64,000 nt of DNA, from contig OX463839.1 in the NCBI GenBank assembly GCA_949825065.1, forward strand, positions 27,327,734 to 27,391,733, given 5' to 3'. Every line of letters begins with the position of its first letter. Position 1 is the stretch's first letter. A program made the position numbers and the translations under genes. The notes under the pieces were generated by a model. It saw nothing but the letters and a program-made list of their open reading frames with translations, did no database searches and was not told the origin of the DNA. Shown here piece after piece: positions 10,761-24,200 of this stretch. The DNA is from Odontocerum albicorne (taxonomy: Eukaryota > Arthropoda > Insecta > Trichoptera > Odontoceridae).

Positions 10761-10968
10761 CTTGTGACCTCCTCCTGGAGCATGAACTGCATATACGAAG
10801 AAGAATACTGAGGATTTTCTGACGGGGAGGGCATATGACGGACCGGATGGAGCTGGTTCATTGCCAGAACTTGAAGGAGCTGACTTTGCCGTGTTGCCGG
10901 CAGGTTTATGTCATCACATTCATCTATGGTCGACATTTGTTTTGCACCGCAAGTGATTGGGACTCGAA
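10761..10968 (-). CDS. Candidate internal exon of an unidentified gene
   Basis: On the minus strand a strong acceptor (CCCAGTCTCTCTTCCAG) precedes 10968. Donors occur after GAGGAG (10769) or after GTCACAAG (10761). Between them is an open frame with a balanced, protein-like composition: RVPITCGAKQMSTIDECDD, then LPATRQSQLLQVLAMNQLHP, then PSPSENPQYSSSYMQFMLQ. The block is clearly richer in G+C than its surroundings. It starts two bases into a codon. I do not recognise the protein. It lies between the two NUDT19 copies and does not belong to that family, so it would be one exon of another gene whose remainder is elsewhere. A TE origin is not excluded. Confidence 0.4.
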
Positions 10969-11409
10969 CTGGAAGAGAGACTGGGTTAAAATACCACAGA
11001 ACATGGAAAACGAGACAAATACTCAAAATAAACACTTATGTCGCCTTACACGAACTAAAAAGAAGTTGGAAAGGTACTTCTAGAAATCACTGACACAGCA
11101 TACCTCATGTGAGTGTGAAAACACTAAATCTTTACACACATAAACACGCAGAGACCTCATTCAGTCAGTCAGTCCGACAGGGTTGATACTATTTTTATGC
11201 CAGTGGTCGACAACCCGCAGCTATTAATACGTAATTTGCTGGATTTATAGGTATGTATATTTGAATTATATGAATGTGTAAGGCACTTTGGTTTCATAAC
11301 TCTCCTTACGCAACCCCCCTCTTCTAAATACTCTGGAATGTTTACACTGTTGTCTGGTTAAACAATTAAAAAAAAGACCCCAGTCTGGTTAAAGAGTTCG
11401 TCTAGTAAC

Positions 11410-11600
11410 AATACTCACACTAGCTAGACCTGTTATTGCCTGTTTATGTGTCTTAGTTTCTCCAACACATACAATGACGAACCGTGAGCGACATATTCCA
11501 GTGATTCCTAACCCGAAGGATCGATTACTGAGGCCGAAGACAATATTGTCTCTCGGACACGCTCTTCAAATGTGTCTATATCATCAATTTGGATATGTTT
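11410..11600 (+). repeat. Interspersed repeat R5, copy 1
   Basis: ATATTCCAGTGATTCCTAAC and the following GATCGATTACTGAGGCCGAA match a copy at 61585-61780 (CTATTCCAGTGATTCTAAAA, then GATTCGATTAATGGCGGCGA). The flanks share CACTAG about 90-100 bases upstream and an AATGTGTCT block downstream. Class unknown. Confidence 0.5.
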
Positions 11601-12002
11601 AAGGGTAACCTACGATTGAATGACTGAAAAATACATATAAGGAGGACTCTTGCACCATTTTAGACACACTCTTATTTGCTGATATATTAAAACTAATCTT
11701 CAAGACTGAGTAGGAGTTTTAGTTCAAGAGGTGGCTACCTATTTAAACTAAAAGTTCCACTGACGATCCAACTGGACTAGGCGTAAATACTTGTTTCTAT
11801 GAAATACTTGTATAGCAAATATTCTCTTATTGGCCTGCCATAAGTGCACGACCTGATTTTTCACACATCATACCTTGTACAGACAATTCTTCACCAATAA
11901 GATCCTTGACCAGGTTATCTGTGTCTTCGATATATATGTCAACAAAATATGAGGCTATTTTTGGCAATGTATAGGTGAACAATGCAAATATTTGTTTTCA
12001 CA

Positions 12003-12008
12003 TTTATT
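12003..12008 (-). terminator. Polyadenylation signal of NUDT19 copy A
   Basis: AATAAA on the minus strand lies 28 bases after the stop codon of the NUDT19 gene, a plausible distance for its 3' end. Confidence 0.5.
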
Positions 12009-12035
12009 GAGTAAATATTATAAATTGATATATGA

Positions 12036-12256
12036 CTAAATATATTGAGATAAATCAGGAAGCTTTCCAGTAACTGGAGATAGTTGACACTGAACAGGTG
12101 AATAGTTCTTCAATTGATTTATAATATTATGTAGACTATATATTTCCATACGATGAGTAACTTGAGATGAATTTTGCAGTTCTTGAATAGTTTTATTGCC
12201 AATGTTAATTTTGTCCTTCGCCGCATAATCTGGAACCCCTGGATAAAGCTCATCGC
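12036..12256 (-). CDS. Nudt19: NUDT19 copy A, exon 5 (terminal)
   Basis: The acceptor TTTATTACAG precedes 12256. Two bases complete a glycine codon from exon 4. The exon opens DELYPGVPDYAAKDK, the conserved end of the Nudix fold in NUDT19, and has HRMEIYSLHNI, matching the HR-x-E-L-Y block of the family. TAG at 12036-12038. Confidence 0.85.
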
Positions 12257-15200
12257 CTGTAATAAAAATATCTAAAAATAATCAAGTCATACAATCTAAG
12301 GATAAAATTAAGCATGAGTACTCGTAATTAGAATTACATAGTTGCGGAAGGTCGCCGGTTTGAACCCCGCGCTATGTTACTCCCCTCGAATGACAAAGGA
12401 ATTTTCCCGGCATATATTCGGCGATAAGGATACCTATGACATCGGTCATATCTATTTTTTCAAAAAAAGAAAAAGAGAAAACATGCCGGTGTGCGCCGAT
12501 CGTCTCACATAGGTGTGCCATCGGATTCAGCATAGTGGTTTGGTCGGTAAGTTTGCTGATGTGCAACAGCACACTCACTTAAAAAACAAACTTCATGGTA
12601 CAGCCTCGCTTTCCAACTGATTTGACGTTGGAATAGCGAGGGGATCCTCAACTACGAGGCCCAGCAACGACGAGAATTACATAGATACATACTCGTACAT
12701 ACGTCATTTCTCTGTCTGGGCAGGCTGAGATGACAGAGCCCCAGAATATCCTATATTGACTCACGTCCTTCGTTTCTTCTTCATCCATACACCTTCTCAC
12801 ACAACTACTACAATTTCTCTTAGTTTCTACGTTTCATTCTTCCATTTGATCTAAGCACATTTTTCTTAGTCTTACTTTCTCATGTCTTCCACTCACATTT
12901 GTATTATACGAGGTTTGATAAAAAAATAACGAGAATTTTCTAATTGCACGGGCAATTTTTTTTCGATTGAGTCCATCTTTTTTCCTCACGTTGGTGACAC
13001 TGTGATGTAAATTTCAGTTTTTAGACATGGGCAGTTTGTATTTTACAGGCAAGTATTTACAACGCATTTTGGCACGTTTGCGATTTTTTCATGTAAAAAA
13101 TGACTAGACAAAGAATTTGCTTTAAATTTTGCATTAAAAATTATACAAAGAGCAGTGAAGTAGTACAAATGTTGAAGAAAGCTTTTGGCGATGATGCTAC
13201 GCCGAAACAAAGGATTTATGAATAGTACGAACATTTTTAAGAAGGCCGCGAAGACGTTGAAGATGACAAGAGGGATGTGCGTCCTAGCATATCAACCCTC
13301 GGATGAAAATGTGGAAAAAATATTGTACTTAGTAATCACCGAATCACTTTGGGCATGAAACGAGTGACGAACAAATTTGTTATTGGATTTTCAAAATTAT
13401 TGGATTTTCAACAAAATCAGCATCGCCAAAGCATCGCCGAGCAATGTTGGCTGAAGTCGCTGATGAGCCAGAATTACTCCTACGATTCATAACAGGTGAC
13501 GAAGCGTAGTTGTATGGCTATGATATCGAAACAAAGGCACAATCGTGCTAATGGAAGCTTTCTGAATAGCTATGACCAAAAAAAGTACGCCAAGTTCGAT
13601 CAAATGTCAAGGTTCTCCTTACTGTATTCTTCGATTACAATGGCATAGTCCACTATGAATTATCACAACCAGGCCATAGATCAATAATGAGTATTATCTT
13701 GAAGTTTTACAATGTTTGTGTGAGGTGATCCGAAGAAGACGATCAGAATTGTGGGCAAACAACTCCTGGATTTTGCACTATGGTAAAGTAAAGGCTCACA
13801 TTTTACTACTAAATCGTGAAGTTTAGGCCAAAACCATCACAATCGTGATGCCGCAGCCACCGTATTACCAGATATGGTCCCCTGCGAATTTTTCCTGTTT
13901 CCGAGGATGAAGAAGACATTGAAAGGATAAGGCTTTGCAACCATAGAGGAGATAAAGGCAAAATCGCTGACTGTCCCAAATGTTTCGCGAATTGGAAAAA
14001 ACGTTGGCAAAAGTGTATTTTATCCTATGGAGTCTACTTTGAAGGGGACAGTATTAATATTAATAATTAAATAAATACATTTTTGACATAAACGAAAATT
14101 CTCGTTGTTTTTCGATCACGCCACATATATTTGTTTTGCTAATTTTTCTTAATTCATTCGATCTACACCCACAAACTATCTCAGAGTGCTCTTCTTCATC
14201 TTACTCAAAACATCAGCCTTAAGTTCACAATCATCCCTAATCACTTCATTCGGTATTCTGTCATACATTGTCATCCCATGTATTCTTCTAAGTGCACGCA
14301 TTTCTACAACATATATTCGGCTCCTATCAGTCTTTTTCCACGTTTCACTTTCATACATCAAAATTGCTATTAAAATACTAGTGTGGATTATCATATCTGC
14401 AGATTTTCATACTCTCCGGTTAGACTATACGAGTATATATGTTTTAGTGCCACATTGACTTTGTTTCCTATCGCTATACGCCGTTCGATATACTCTTTAA
14501 ACTCGTCCATCATCTGAGAAAATACTACCCAAATAGCAGAATTCCTCAACTCGCTCTAATCTTTCATTGTTCACCCATATATCATATTTATTTACTCTCA
14601 TACAATTTACTTATCAAACTCTGTGATTCATCTTCATTCTCCGCTAACACTAACACTACCGTGTCATCAGCATACCTACTACCTACTTGTACTCGTATAT
14701 TCCCATTAGACATTTGTATGCCGCCCATTGTAATTAGCCTCTGTAATTAGTACGTACTGTATTTAATTTACACGTTAGTATTAATATGTTATTTTTTACA
14801 TCCACACAGTTTTTTGGTATAAGAAACATTCTTCCGTAGCCTGGTTGATAAGACGCTTGTCTTACGAATTGGGGATTGCGGATTTGATAGTTGGTATTCA
14901 TTTTTTTTTAAATAATTGTATTACATTTCCGTTGTATACGTACAACCTGGGAGATTTATTGCCAAGTGGCAATATTTTTCAATCAACCAGAAAGATGTTT
15001 AAGAGGCCTTAATTGAAAATCAGACTGGATTCCTTTTTAAAAATAAATCGGGTACCAACGGAAATCGAACACGCGACACTCGGGCTAGAAGAATACGCAT
15101 CTAACCAACTATGAAGTGTTATAGTCTGGTTTTCACTTCAGGCATCTTAAACATCTCTCTGGTTGGTTGTAAGATATTGCAAAATTACAATACACCCGTT

Positions 15201-18200
15201 AGGTTGTATTGAATACATTGTTGTCGTTATTGGACTTCGTAGTCGAAGATTCCCATGTCATTCCAACTTCAATCTCGAGCTGCTCTTCTACGTCGATAAT
15301 GTGATCTTCTGTGAGAGAACAGCTAGACACGCACTCCCTCCCACAGACATCACATACATATTGATCCTGCTGAGCCGTCTGGTAACGCTGACGCATGTTT
15401 GCAGCACGCTGGCTGTTTTTCACACGTCTGTCTTGAGTCACCACTAGTTTGAGAACAGATAGCTCTCCTCTTTCTAGGATCTTGAGCCACCTGCTCCCAG
15501 TCTTCAGGCACCTCCCTTACAGAGTCACCGATTATCATATTTTGTCCTTACACTTCACCTTCGCTTACCCATAACGTCCTCGTGTATTACATATTCAGTC
15601 CACTTTGATTTTGTCTCTACAACCATATGTACATGTTTACAGTTCAAGCGCTGCAGGACTGAGCCATTTGTTACATGATCACTCCAGTGGATCCGAAGGA
15701 TTCGACGAAGGAAACGCTAGTGGAAAATTTTCAGGCTCCAAATTTGCCTCCTTTAGACACCCAAAGTCTCATACCCATAGAGAATTGTGAGAAAGTCAAT
15801 TATTTTATTGATATATCTGGGAGATGTTCCTGCTTTAGAATACTCTGCATATAACGAAAGCGCAACATAACACAAAAATAAGGCTATAGAACATGTTAGG
15901 GTAAATTGCCTTAAGTAAATAGAAGTCTTTATTATTTTGCATCTATTAATTTCAGCAATCAGTAACGATTTTATACTATAGTATGTACTTGTTAAATATA
16001 TTTTTTATAGATTAAAAGTTTGACGGGTTCAAAATGATATTTTTAAAACCTGGTGCATCTAAGCAAATACGTAGTAACTTGAAATTTGGAAAATGGTTGA
16101 AAATAGTCAAAATGAAAAACCTTACCTGGAAAAATTGCAACATGTCCTTTTTCATTAGGCGGATGAATTAAAATAGGATATATTTGGTCACATCCTAAAC
16201 AGCTTCTTTCCGCAGCAAAGTTTAAAAGCTTATTGATATCTTTTTGGTGGATTAAACGACTCATTTCATAATATTGTGGCGGTGGGATGGTTATTTTTTT
16301 GGAATAAAACTCCTTCATTACTTCTTCAGAAGATCCCCACTGAAAATTTAATTATATTATCAAATAGGGTGTGGGCTGTGAGCTGAAAAACATCTGGTGT
16401 CCCCGTGGCTGGGCTCGCCCTATATTGGTGGGGTGTATCTCGGCCGGAGGATTTTATTAGATGAGCCCAGACCTTTTGAAAGCTTCTGTCTTTAATATAT
16501 TCTCTGCAATTTATGTGTTCTTGAAGAATATTTAAATGTATTATGTTAATGTACTATGTTGCTATCAATACACCTATATTTATTTGCTATCAATAAACCT
16601 ATATTTATTTATACATATTATTTAGGTAATAAATTTTTCTCGCTTTTTGCAACGGCCAGTCTCAATTGGTTTTAACCTGTAATCCCGGCAAGAGTAAAAA
16701 TAAGAAGTCGCCAGAAACCAGTGAGATGTTAATATCGATTTGTCAGCAGTAAGCACAAATACGAGTATATAATATAAGCACAAAGTTTAGATCAAATCGC
16801 TACCATTTATGGCACGTGTCTATTAATCGTCCCATAATATGACCTTTGGTGTCCACCCGTACTGTCGTTCATCTATAAGTTGTATCTCGCGTGTCTTGAT
16901 TGATCTTTTCTTTACAGAAACATGTAGTTGTCTCTCGTCCACCAATACTATATTTAGGAAAGAATTGAGTTCTCTTACATTGCGATCATATACTTGTAAG
17001 AAAATTAAATTTAGTCATACTTTGAAGAAATAGCTGTCCCTCTTCTGCTAGCATCACGCTGGAGTATGAAAAGGATGGCGGTGGCACCGACAGAAGGTTT
17101 GATACAACGGACAGAGATATAATTGAAATTAAACGGAAGAAAATAACAAAAAAAACAATTATATATAATTGAATTTGTATAAAAATTTCGTATCTTCCTA
17201 AATCTGTAAGGCCGCACATGATACCTTTACGTATTTAGGAAGACACTACATTTTTCACAAAAATTGGGGAGAGCAAGACCAGAGTAGGTAATCGGGCTGA
17301 AGGTAGTCCGACGTATAGCTGAATGGAGCTCCCAATTTTTAGAGATTCTATTTTCCTCACATTCCCACAAAATGTAGTCTGCGGATTGATCTTGATTGGT
17401 GTGGTGACAGGATTTTATATCTTGAATGCACTACATACTAAAACGTGACCATTCGTCTCTTGCTTTGATCTAGCTGCGAAACAAATATTAAAATTATTTT
17501 GAAGAAATAAACGGTTATTTGAGTTTTCATCTTGAAGATGTCAATTGGAGTATGTTTTTTAGACCTGATTATTTTCAGAATATTCAAAACTTGCTCACGG
17601 AAGATATTATGCTAATCATGTAACATCATATAAAAGTAACAATGCAAAACTCAGGACTCAACCCGTAACAATCGGAAATACTCGTATCTCCCCGTTTTGT
17701 AGGAACATCTATGGAACTAAGATGCAATTTTACCATAACACATTGAAAGGGTTTAATATTTTTACATTGATACAGCAATTTCTCCATTTACACGAATTAA
17801 TTTTAACGCGGTTTATTCTGTTTGGAACTAGAGTAACGGAAAAGAGCAGAAGAACAGCAGACTCTAGATATATTCTTTATGCCATCAGCATCGACAACCG
17901 GAACATACGTGTATGTATACAACTATAAGGGGGATAACAGTAACAATGGTGGTTATTTCATGTGAGAGTGATTTTTAATACATAAGTAAAGCAAATTGTA
18001 AGTTCTGTATTTTTTCTTAGTGTAAATAAATCGTACAGTTCTCATCAAAATGTGTGTTTTATTAGTTGTCAGTAATTACTTATGATATACAAACTTCTTA
18101 AAATAGTTAAAGCTTTTTTTAACTAAGTAAGAATATTTGTAAATAAGTAAAATATCTCTTGTTTTATATAGCATTCGATGGCTCCATTTACGCGGTATTT

Positions 18201-21200
18201 TCCTGGAATTAATTATCCGCGTAAAGTAGAGATTTACTGTAGATATGTTATTGTACATACAAGAAATGTGTTTTGTGAGTTGGGTCCTTTTTGTATAATT
18301 GATTTTATATTTCTAAAAAGATTAACAGTTAATATTAAGCGCGAAAAATGATTTGAAATTGGTGTGAATGTTAGGGGTGACTTATTGTCTAATTCACTTA
18401 TATCTTCTTATTTCGGGTCAAGTTGCAGATTCAAGTCTCAACTTACCTTGATTTCACGCAACATTTTACGTTTCCACTCTGTCGACTCTAAGCTTCTTTT
18501 CCTTCTGGGCTAGCTTTGGAATTGAGAGAGGTCTCAGCAGCTGAGACCTCTCAGATTTAGTGGTAGATAACATCAACATAAGACGAAAACTCAAATTGGA
18601 TCAAAATAATGCAAATCAAAATATGCAAAATCCAGATTACATATGCATTTCACCTTTTTGTGGATTCTGTGAATTGTAAGAGCTTTTTGGTGTTGTCTAC
18701 TTTTTTCCTTTTGTGTCACCCTAGAGGAGAGTGTGCTCTCTAAATAGTGCTATGTGAATTGTCCTTGTATTATTATTACAAATCAGAAATAATCCTTTGT
18801 AAATGAAATATTTCTAAATTAAATGCTCTTTCTTGGTGTAATGTGATTATGTTTGGATTAAATTTGTCTTCTGTTTGTGTATAATTTTTGTTCTTGAACT
18901 ATACCCCTTTATTTATTTTGTTTTTATGTGAAATTTATTGTTGGAAATGGTTCCGTTTTGAGAGTTCATTGGATTTTCAAAATTCTATAAGTGATTTCAT
19001 TGCTATCCCCTTAGCAATCCCTCTTAGTACTATCAACCTGAGCCAGCACCCTTAACCTGAGCCTTTCATAAAGACTTATTTAATTGTCAAATGAATGTGT
19101 TGAAAATAGCAAACATTCCATAATACGTGACTCAATTTAGAAATCTTGACTAAACACGTAGAATCAGACGTGGCGAGCAAAACCAGGTAAAGTTCGGTCT
19201 TTATATTAAATGCATCGAGCTATTGAGCGGTTACTCTGATCTGCTGGGAAATATTTTGGTTTCCCGTTCCATTGTCACTTATCCGACTAGATGCATGAAT
19301 ATAATACGTTCTACAACAATCAATTATTATTTCTGAATAGGTGCGCGTTTTATCACCCCACATAGCGCTGCGCTATGCATATTATGAATAGTTTTATATA
19401 TAATCATATTTAGAATTCATAAGACTAGAATCAAAATGCATTCAAGCTTTCATATCGGTAAACGACCACCGTGGCTGAGTTGGCAAGACATCTTTTTATC
19501 TTTTTATCGACCTTTATTTCTTTTACTCTACTTTTTTCATTAGATATCTATTTCAAGGTTATTAAAAAACCCCACTTTTCAAACACACTCGGGCAGAATA
19601 GCTGGCTGACGTGTTTGTTCTTTTTTTAAAGTAAATTATGATTTATAAGATTTTTGGTTATTTGGATATTCTTGAAGTTATGCAAAAAATTCCATTACAT
19701 TTATAGTCTATCTCTTGATTGATTTTAGTCGAAAAAAATGTATTCCTTGTAATTTTAAGCTGTTTATTTCGTTATTGCAACATTCATATTATAACGTAAT
19801 ATTTAATTGATTGATGATCCTTCTTTTTGATTAATATTCGTTTTATTGAGTGATACTTTAACTGTATCAATATTTTTATTGTTTTAAAATGTCAAGAAGA
19901 ATCAAAACCAACTGGTTTAATTAATTATCCACAAAATACTAGAATTCATGATGTCATTTAGTTAACATTATGTCTGTTTCAAAGTGTTGGAGAAATGGTT
20001 GGCGTATCCCTTTTGGGAAGTCTTATAATTTTTTTTGATTATATATGAAAACTGTATACACACATTACACTCCATCTAAAGCTGAATGTGTTACTATTAT
20101 ATATTTGAACATCTATAAGGTTTCTTGGTAGTATGAACTATCTTCCCTTGGTAGGTTTTCTACGATTTTCTTACTAAATATGAGTATGTTCTAAACATAT
20201 GTAGATACAGGGGAGATCCTAATCTGATGACCGCAACCACCACTTTCCTATCCTAGCACTTAATTTATATATAAATACAATATATTTATTTTTAATCTGT
20301 CAATAATAGTTAGAGCATCATTTAGGGGGAGTCCGCTCTTTAAATGGTGCTATATAAATTGTCCTTTTATTACTATTATTATTAATCTTAATAATTGGTT
20401 GATGATTTAGAGTAAGTTAAAAAATATGCAATTATCAACAGTTTTTAGTAATTGACTAGATCCATGGCCAAGTGGTATTGTCCTTTGCAGATTCAGCCAA
20501 ACCAATGTCCCAGTCTGGTTTATTTTTCATCTTTCTAGTAGACTAAAAGAAATTGCCAATATGGCACCAAATTGTATAAATAAAAGTGCGTTCACCAAAT
20601 TGTGTATGTAAAAATGTGAAAGATGACATTCGTGGCCTAGTTGGTAAGACTAATTGGTCTTCACGGGTTCGAATTTCGTTGTCACCCATTTAAAAAAAAG
20701 GTGTCAGTTTGGTTTTAGCTTTAGAACTTTTTAACATCTTTATGTTGTAAATGACTAACACCACATGGCAAATAATCTGACTGATTGTACTGTATACAAG
20801 AAAGCGTAGTATAAAATATTATTAATATAAAATTATTTTTTCAGAAACAGGAAAAAAAAATAAAAAAAGGGTTAATTTTCCATTCGTATAGCACACTCTA
20901 TCACAAATCAACATTAGTGATGCAAACATGTTCAAGAACGTGGGCGAAAGAAAATAAAGTTTTCAGTTCCGTTTATAAAGTCTTTAGGCTAGAAATCACT
21001 GAAATAGACACGTAACTCGCTGCGAAACTGAATAATAAAAAAAACATGGTACACCAGATTGAGACCCTATTTTTTATTGTTATTTTATTGGGTATCATCG
21101 GGAATCGAACCTGAAACTCCCGGCTAGTATCAAATTGTCTAACAAACTATACTACAGAAGTAACCCGGAGGTTTGTGGTTTTGTAAATACACGTAAGTAT

Positions 21201-24200
21201 TGAATTATTACATTTCGTTGTAAATATAATTACCCAAACTTTGGACACTTCGGTTTCTTCAGCATTGAGTGGCGGTGCCGAGTCAAATCCAACCAAGAAG
21301 AAGAGAGTGTCGAATCTTTGTGCCTCGTATCCTATAGGGGTGAGCCAGTTGCTCCATAGGAAGAGGGAGCAGACATCCGGGTAGCAATCCAAATGCTGAC
21401 AGAGGGCTAGAAACTCCATTGGGTCCTTATGGACCTAAAAATCAAGAAAAAAATATTATCTGGTACATCAACCGGTCGTTCTTAGTTTTTTTTCTACATG
21501 TGATTTCTCAGAAGATAGATGTTATGTTCAAATTATAAAGTTGAAAGACATTCAATATCAAATCAGAACACGGAAGTCTCGATTCGCATTTATATATTAT
21601 ATATGAATTAATTCATTTGATACCGCGGGCAACCGGTTGTCCTCAAGTCAATTTGAAATTCTATTCACCCACAATTATTAACGATTTCAAAAAACATATC
21701 GTGAAAAGTTATACCAATTAATAAAAACAAAAATTTGTCTGATAAAATTATGCCCAAATCAACGTTTTATTTCTAAATATTGTTTATGCATCATTTAAAA
21801 TAGTCACCAAGTTAAAAAGTTATTGTAGACTTTTAAACAATAGAATAACTGTTTTAAGGTTAGTAATAGATATTCAAAATTATTTTTAGGCTTCTAAATG
21901 AAAAAAAATCTTAAATTTAATTTCCAATAAATTCTACGTTTTTTAACTGTGGATTTGGTAATGTTTGCAAATTGTAATACGTGCATGAACAATAATAAGC
22001 GAAACTTTATTGAATTGTGTTGAAAAATTTATGTTTAATTTTTACAAATACATGTTTAAAACTTTGTTGATAGTAAAATACTACTTTCATTCCACCATAA
22101 GGTATATTTAGACCGTTGAACATATACAACTGAAGATGAGTAGTGATGTTTGAAACAGGATCTGAAAAGAGCTTGTGGTAGAATTAAAAGTGTTTATAGT
22201 AATTATCTACAAAAAATATGGTGTATACTCCATAGCGTTGTTGTATATTGTGTTACACTTTCATTATACGACCAAAAGCTAGCTGATAGCAAATTGGTGA
22301 TTTTTCCAACCAATGATACGATGATAAAAAGTAAACGTGTAAAATAATTGCACTGGAGTATTATTATATTAACTTTATTAATACCAAGAAACGAATCAGA
22401 AGTTTTCGGGTGGAAGACAACCGTTATACTCGTACTAACAAGAGGTCTTCAAACTTGAGACGAGGGTGTTCAGTAGCAAATTTCACTCCAATACTCGTAG
22501 CGCTGTTAGATAGGAGCAAAGCGTCATTACATAGTAACTTCTGATACAAATATTAAACAAATCAGAAAGATAAACCGGACGTAAACCCACTGGGAATTCA
22601 ATTCAGGATGTCTGAATGTTTAGTTCGTTCCACCAACATAGACAAAGTTAAATGAAACATGTTACTAAAATGGTTTATTATTTACCTTATTTTGCCACAA
22701 CTTCACATCGAAATCGGCAATGAAAGAAGCACATTTGTTTTTTGTCAAGGGGTCTTCATGTTTTTGTTTGCAGATTAATATACCTAGTTCTTCAAAAGTC
22801 TCTCGGATTGCAGTCACCCTTAGGCTAACATGCCTGAAAACAAAAAAAATAAGCATGATTCAGGTATTGAGAGACACAATGAAAGAATTGCTATTTCTGA
22901 TATTCTTTTAAGTACGAGTATGTAGTTTTAATTTGAAATTAGTTTCATTAGTTACATTATTTCCTTTATGAAAAAACTTGTATATAAAATAGTTCATAAT
23001 ATCATCGTAGAACCAACTTGATTTGGATGCTAACTGTCGGACATTTTGCCATTGCGATATTGGGTTGAAAATAACTCACTGCACAGTTTTTAATTATTCC
23101 TTAAAGTGATTTTTAAAACAGAGTCACTTGTTAAAACCACATAGGCTTATATTAGATTTGATTTCTGTTTTATTTACAATATCGTTAATTGTCCCGATCT
23201 ATTGACTCAAATTGGTTTCCACATTCCTGTTTGAAGTACAAGGAACCTTTTACAATTTAACTGTGCTACTCGTAATAGCACTTTGCTAACGACAGCCGTA
23301 CGTTGTAAATTATAAATTGTGAGAATGCAACAATTGATTGACTCTAGATCTCGTTTGGAGGATACTTTTAATACGGACGTTTTTGAGTTCAGAAGGGCTT
23401 TTCTCCGGCATTTTCTCACTCTTAGGTCTTGACGAGACTGGATATTCAATTTTATCTTTAGTATTTTTTTTTGTAATTATGTACATATAATTTGCCATTG
23501 AAAGATTTTTTCTTATTTAAGTTTGTATTTTTGATTAAATATGATTAATTGTAATGGTTTATGTTTATTTTTTACTTTCCGTGTTGTATTGGTATTTTCA
23601 TGCATCCTATTTTGAAGTAGTATATTAGTATTTTCATGCATCCTATTTTGTACATACTCGTATATACATACTCGTATATTTCAAAATAGGATGCATGAAA
23701 ATACTAATGACGAGTACGTTAGTATTTTCATACATCCTATTTTGAAATATACGAGTATGTATCCTGAATTGTGAGTTTTTTTGGAAGATGTTGATACGTT
23801 ATCTTATGTTTTATAATTGTTACTGTAAATGCAAAGGATATTTAAGTGTCAATAAATATTTATCTGAAATAATAAGGTAATTTAAATTTTCATTTTCAGC
23901 AAAATTTCGTACGAGTGTGTTTGTTGTATTTTGTAATAAATTATATAAAATATTAAAAAACAAATGAAAATTCTCGATTTTTTTATTAGTTTATATGAAA
24001 TGTTTTAGAAAATAAAATTGACGTGTTACTTTTATTTGGCTCAACATTCGACTTGGATGAGAGAAAATAATGATTTATGCCCTTTATCAAAGCTAATTGA
24101 GCGCACATTTTCGAACACAACACCGTTCTTCATTTCAATTTTATTTTCGTAACCTTTCGAGATTGACACGATACGAGTATAGGCATTTCAATTTTACAGT

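Noticed and set aside
12350..12380. tRNA gene candidate (B box GGTTTGAACCC)
   Set aside because: It lacks a foldable acceptor stem and belongs to a repeated SINE with two other copies here.
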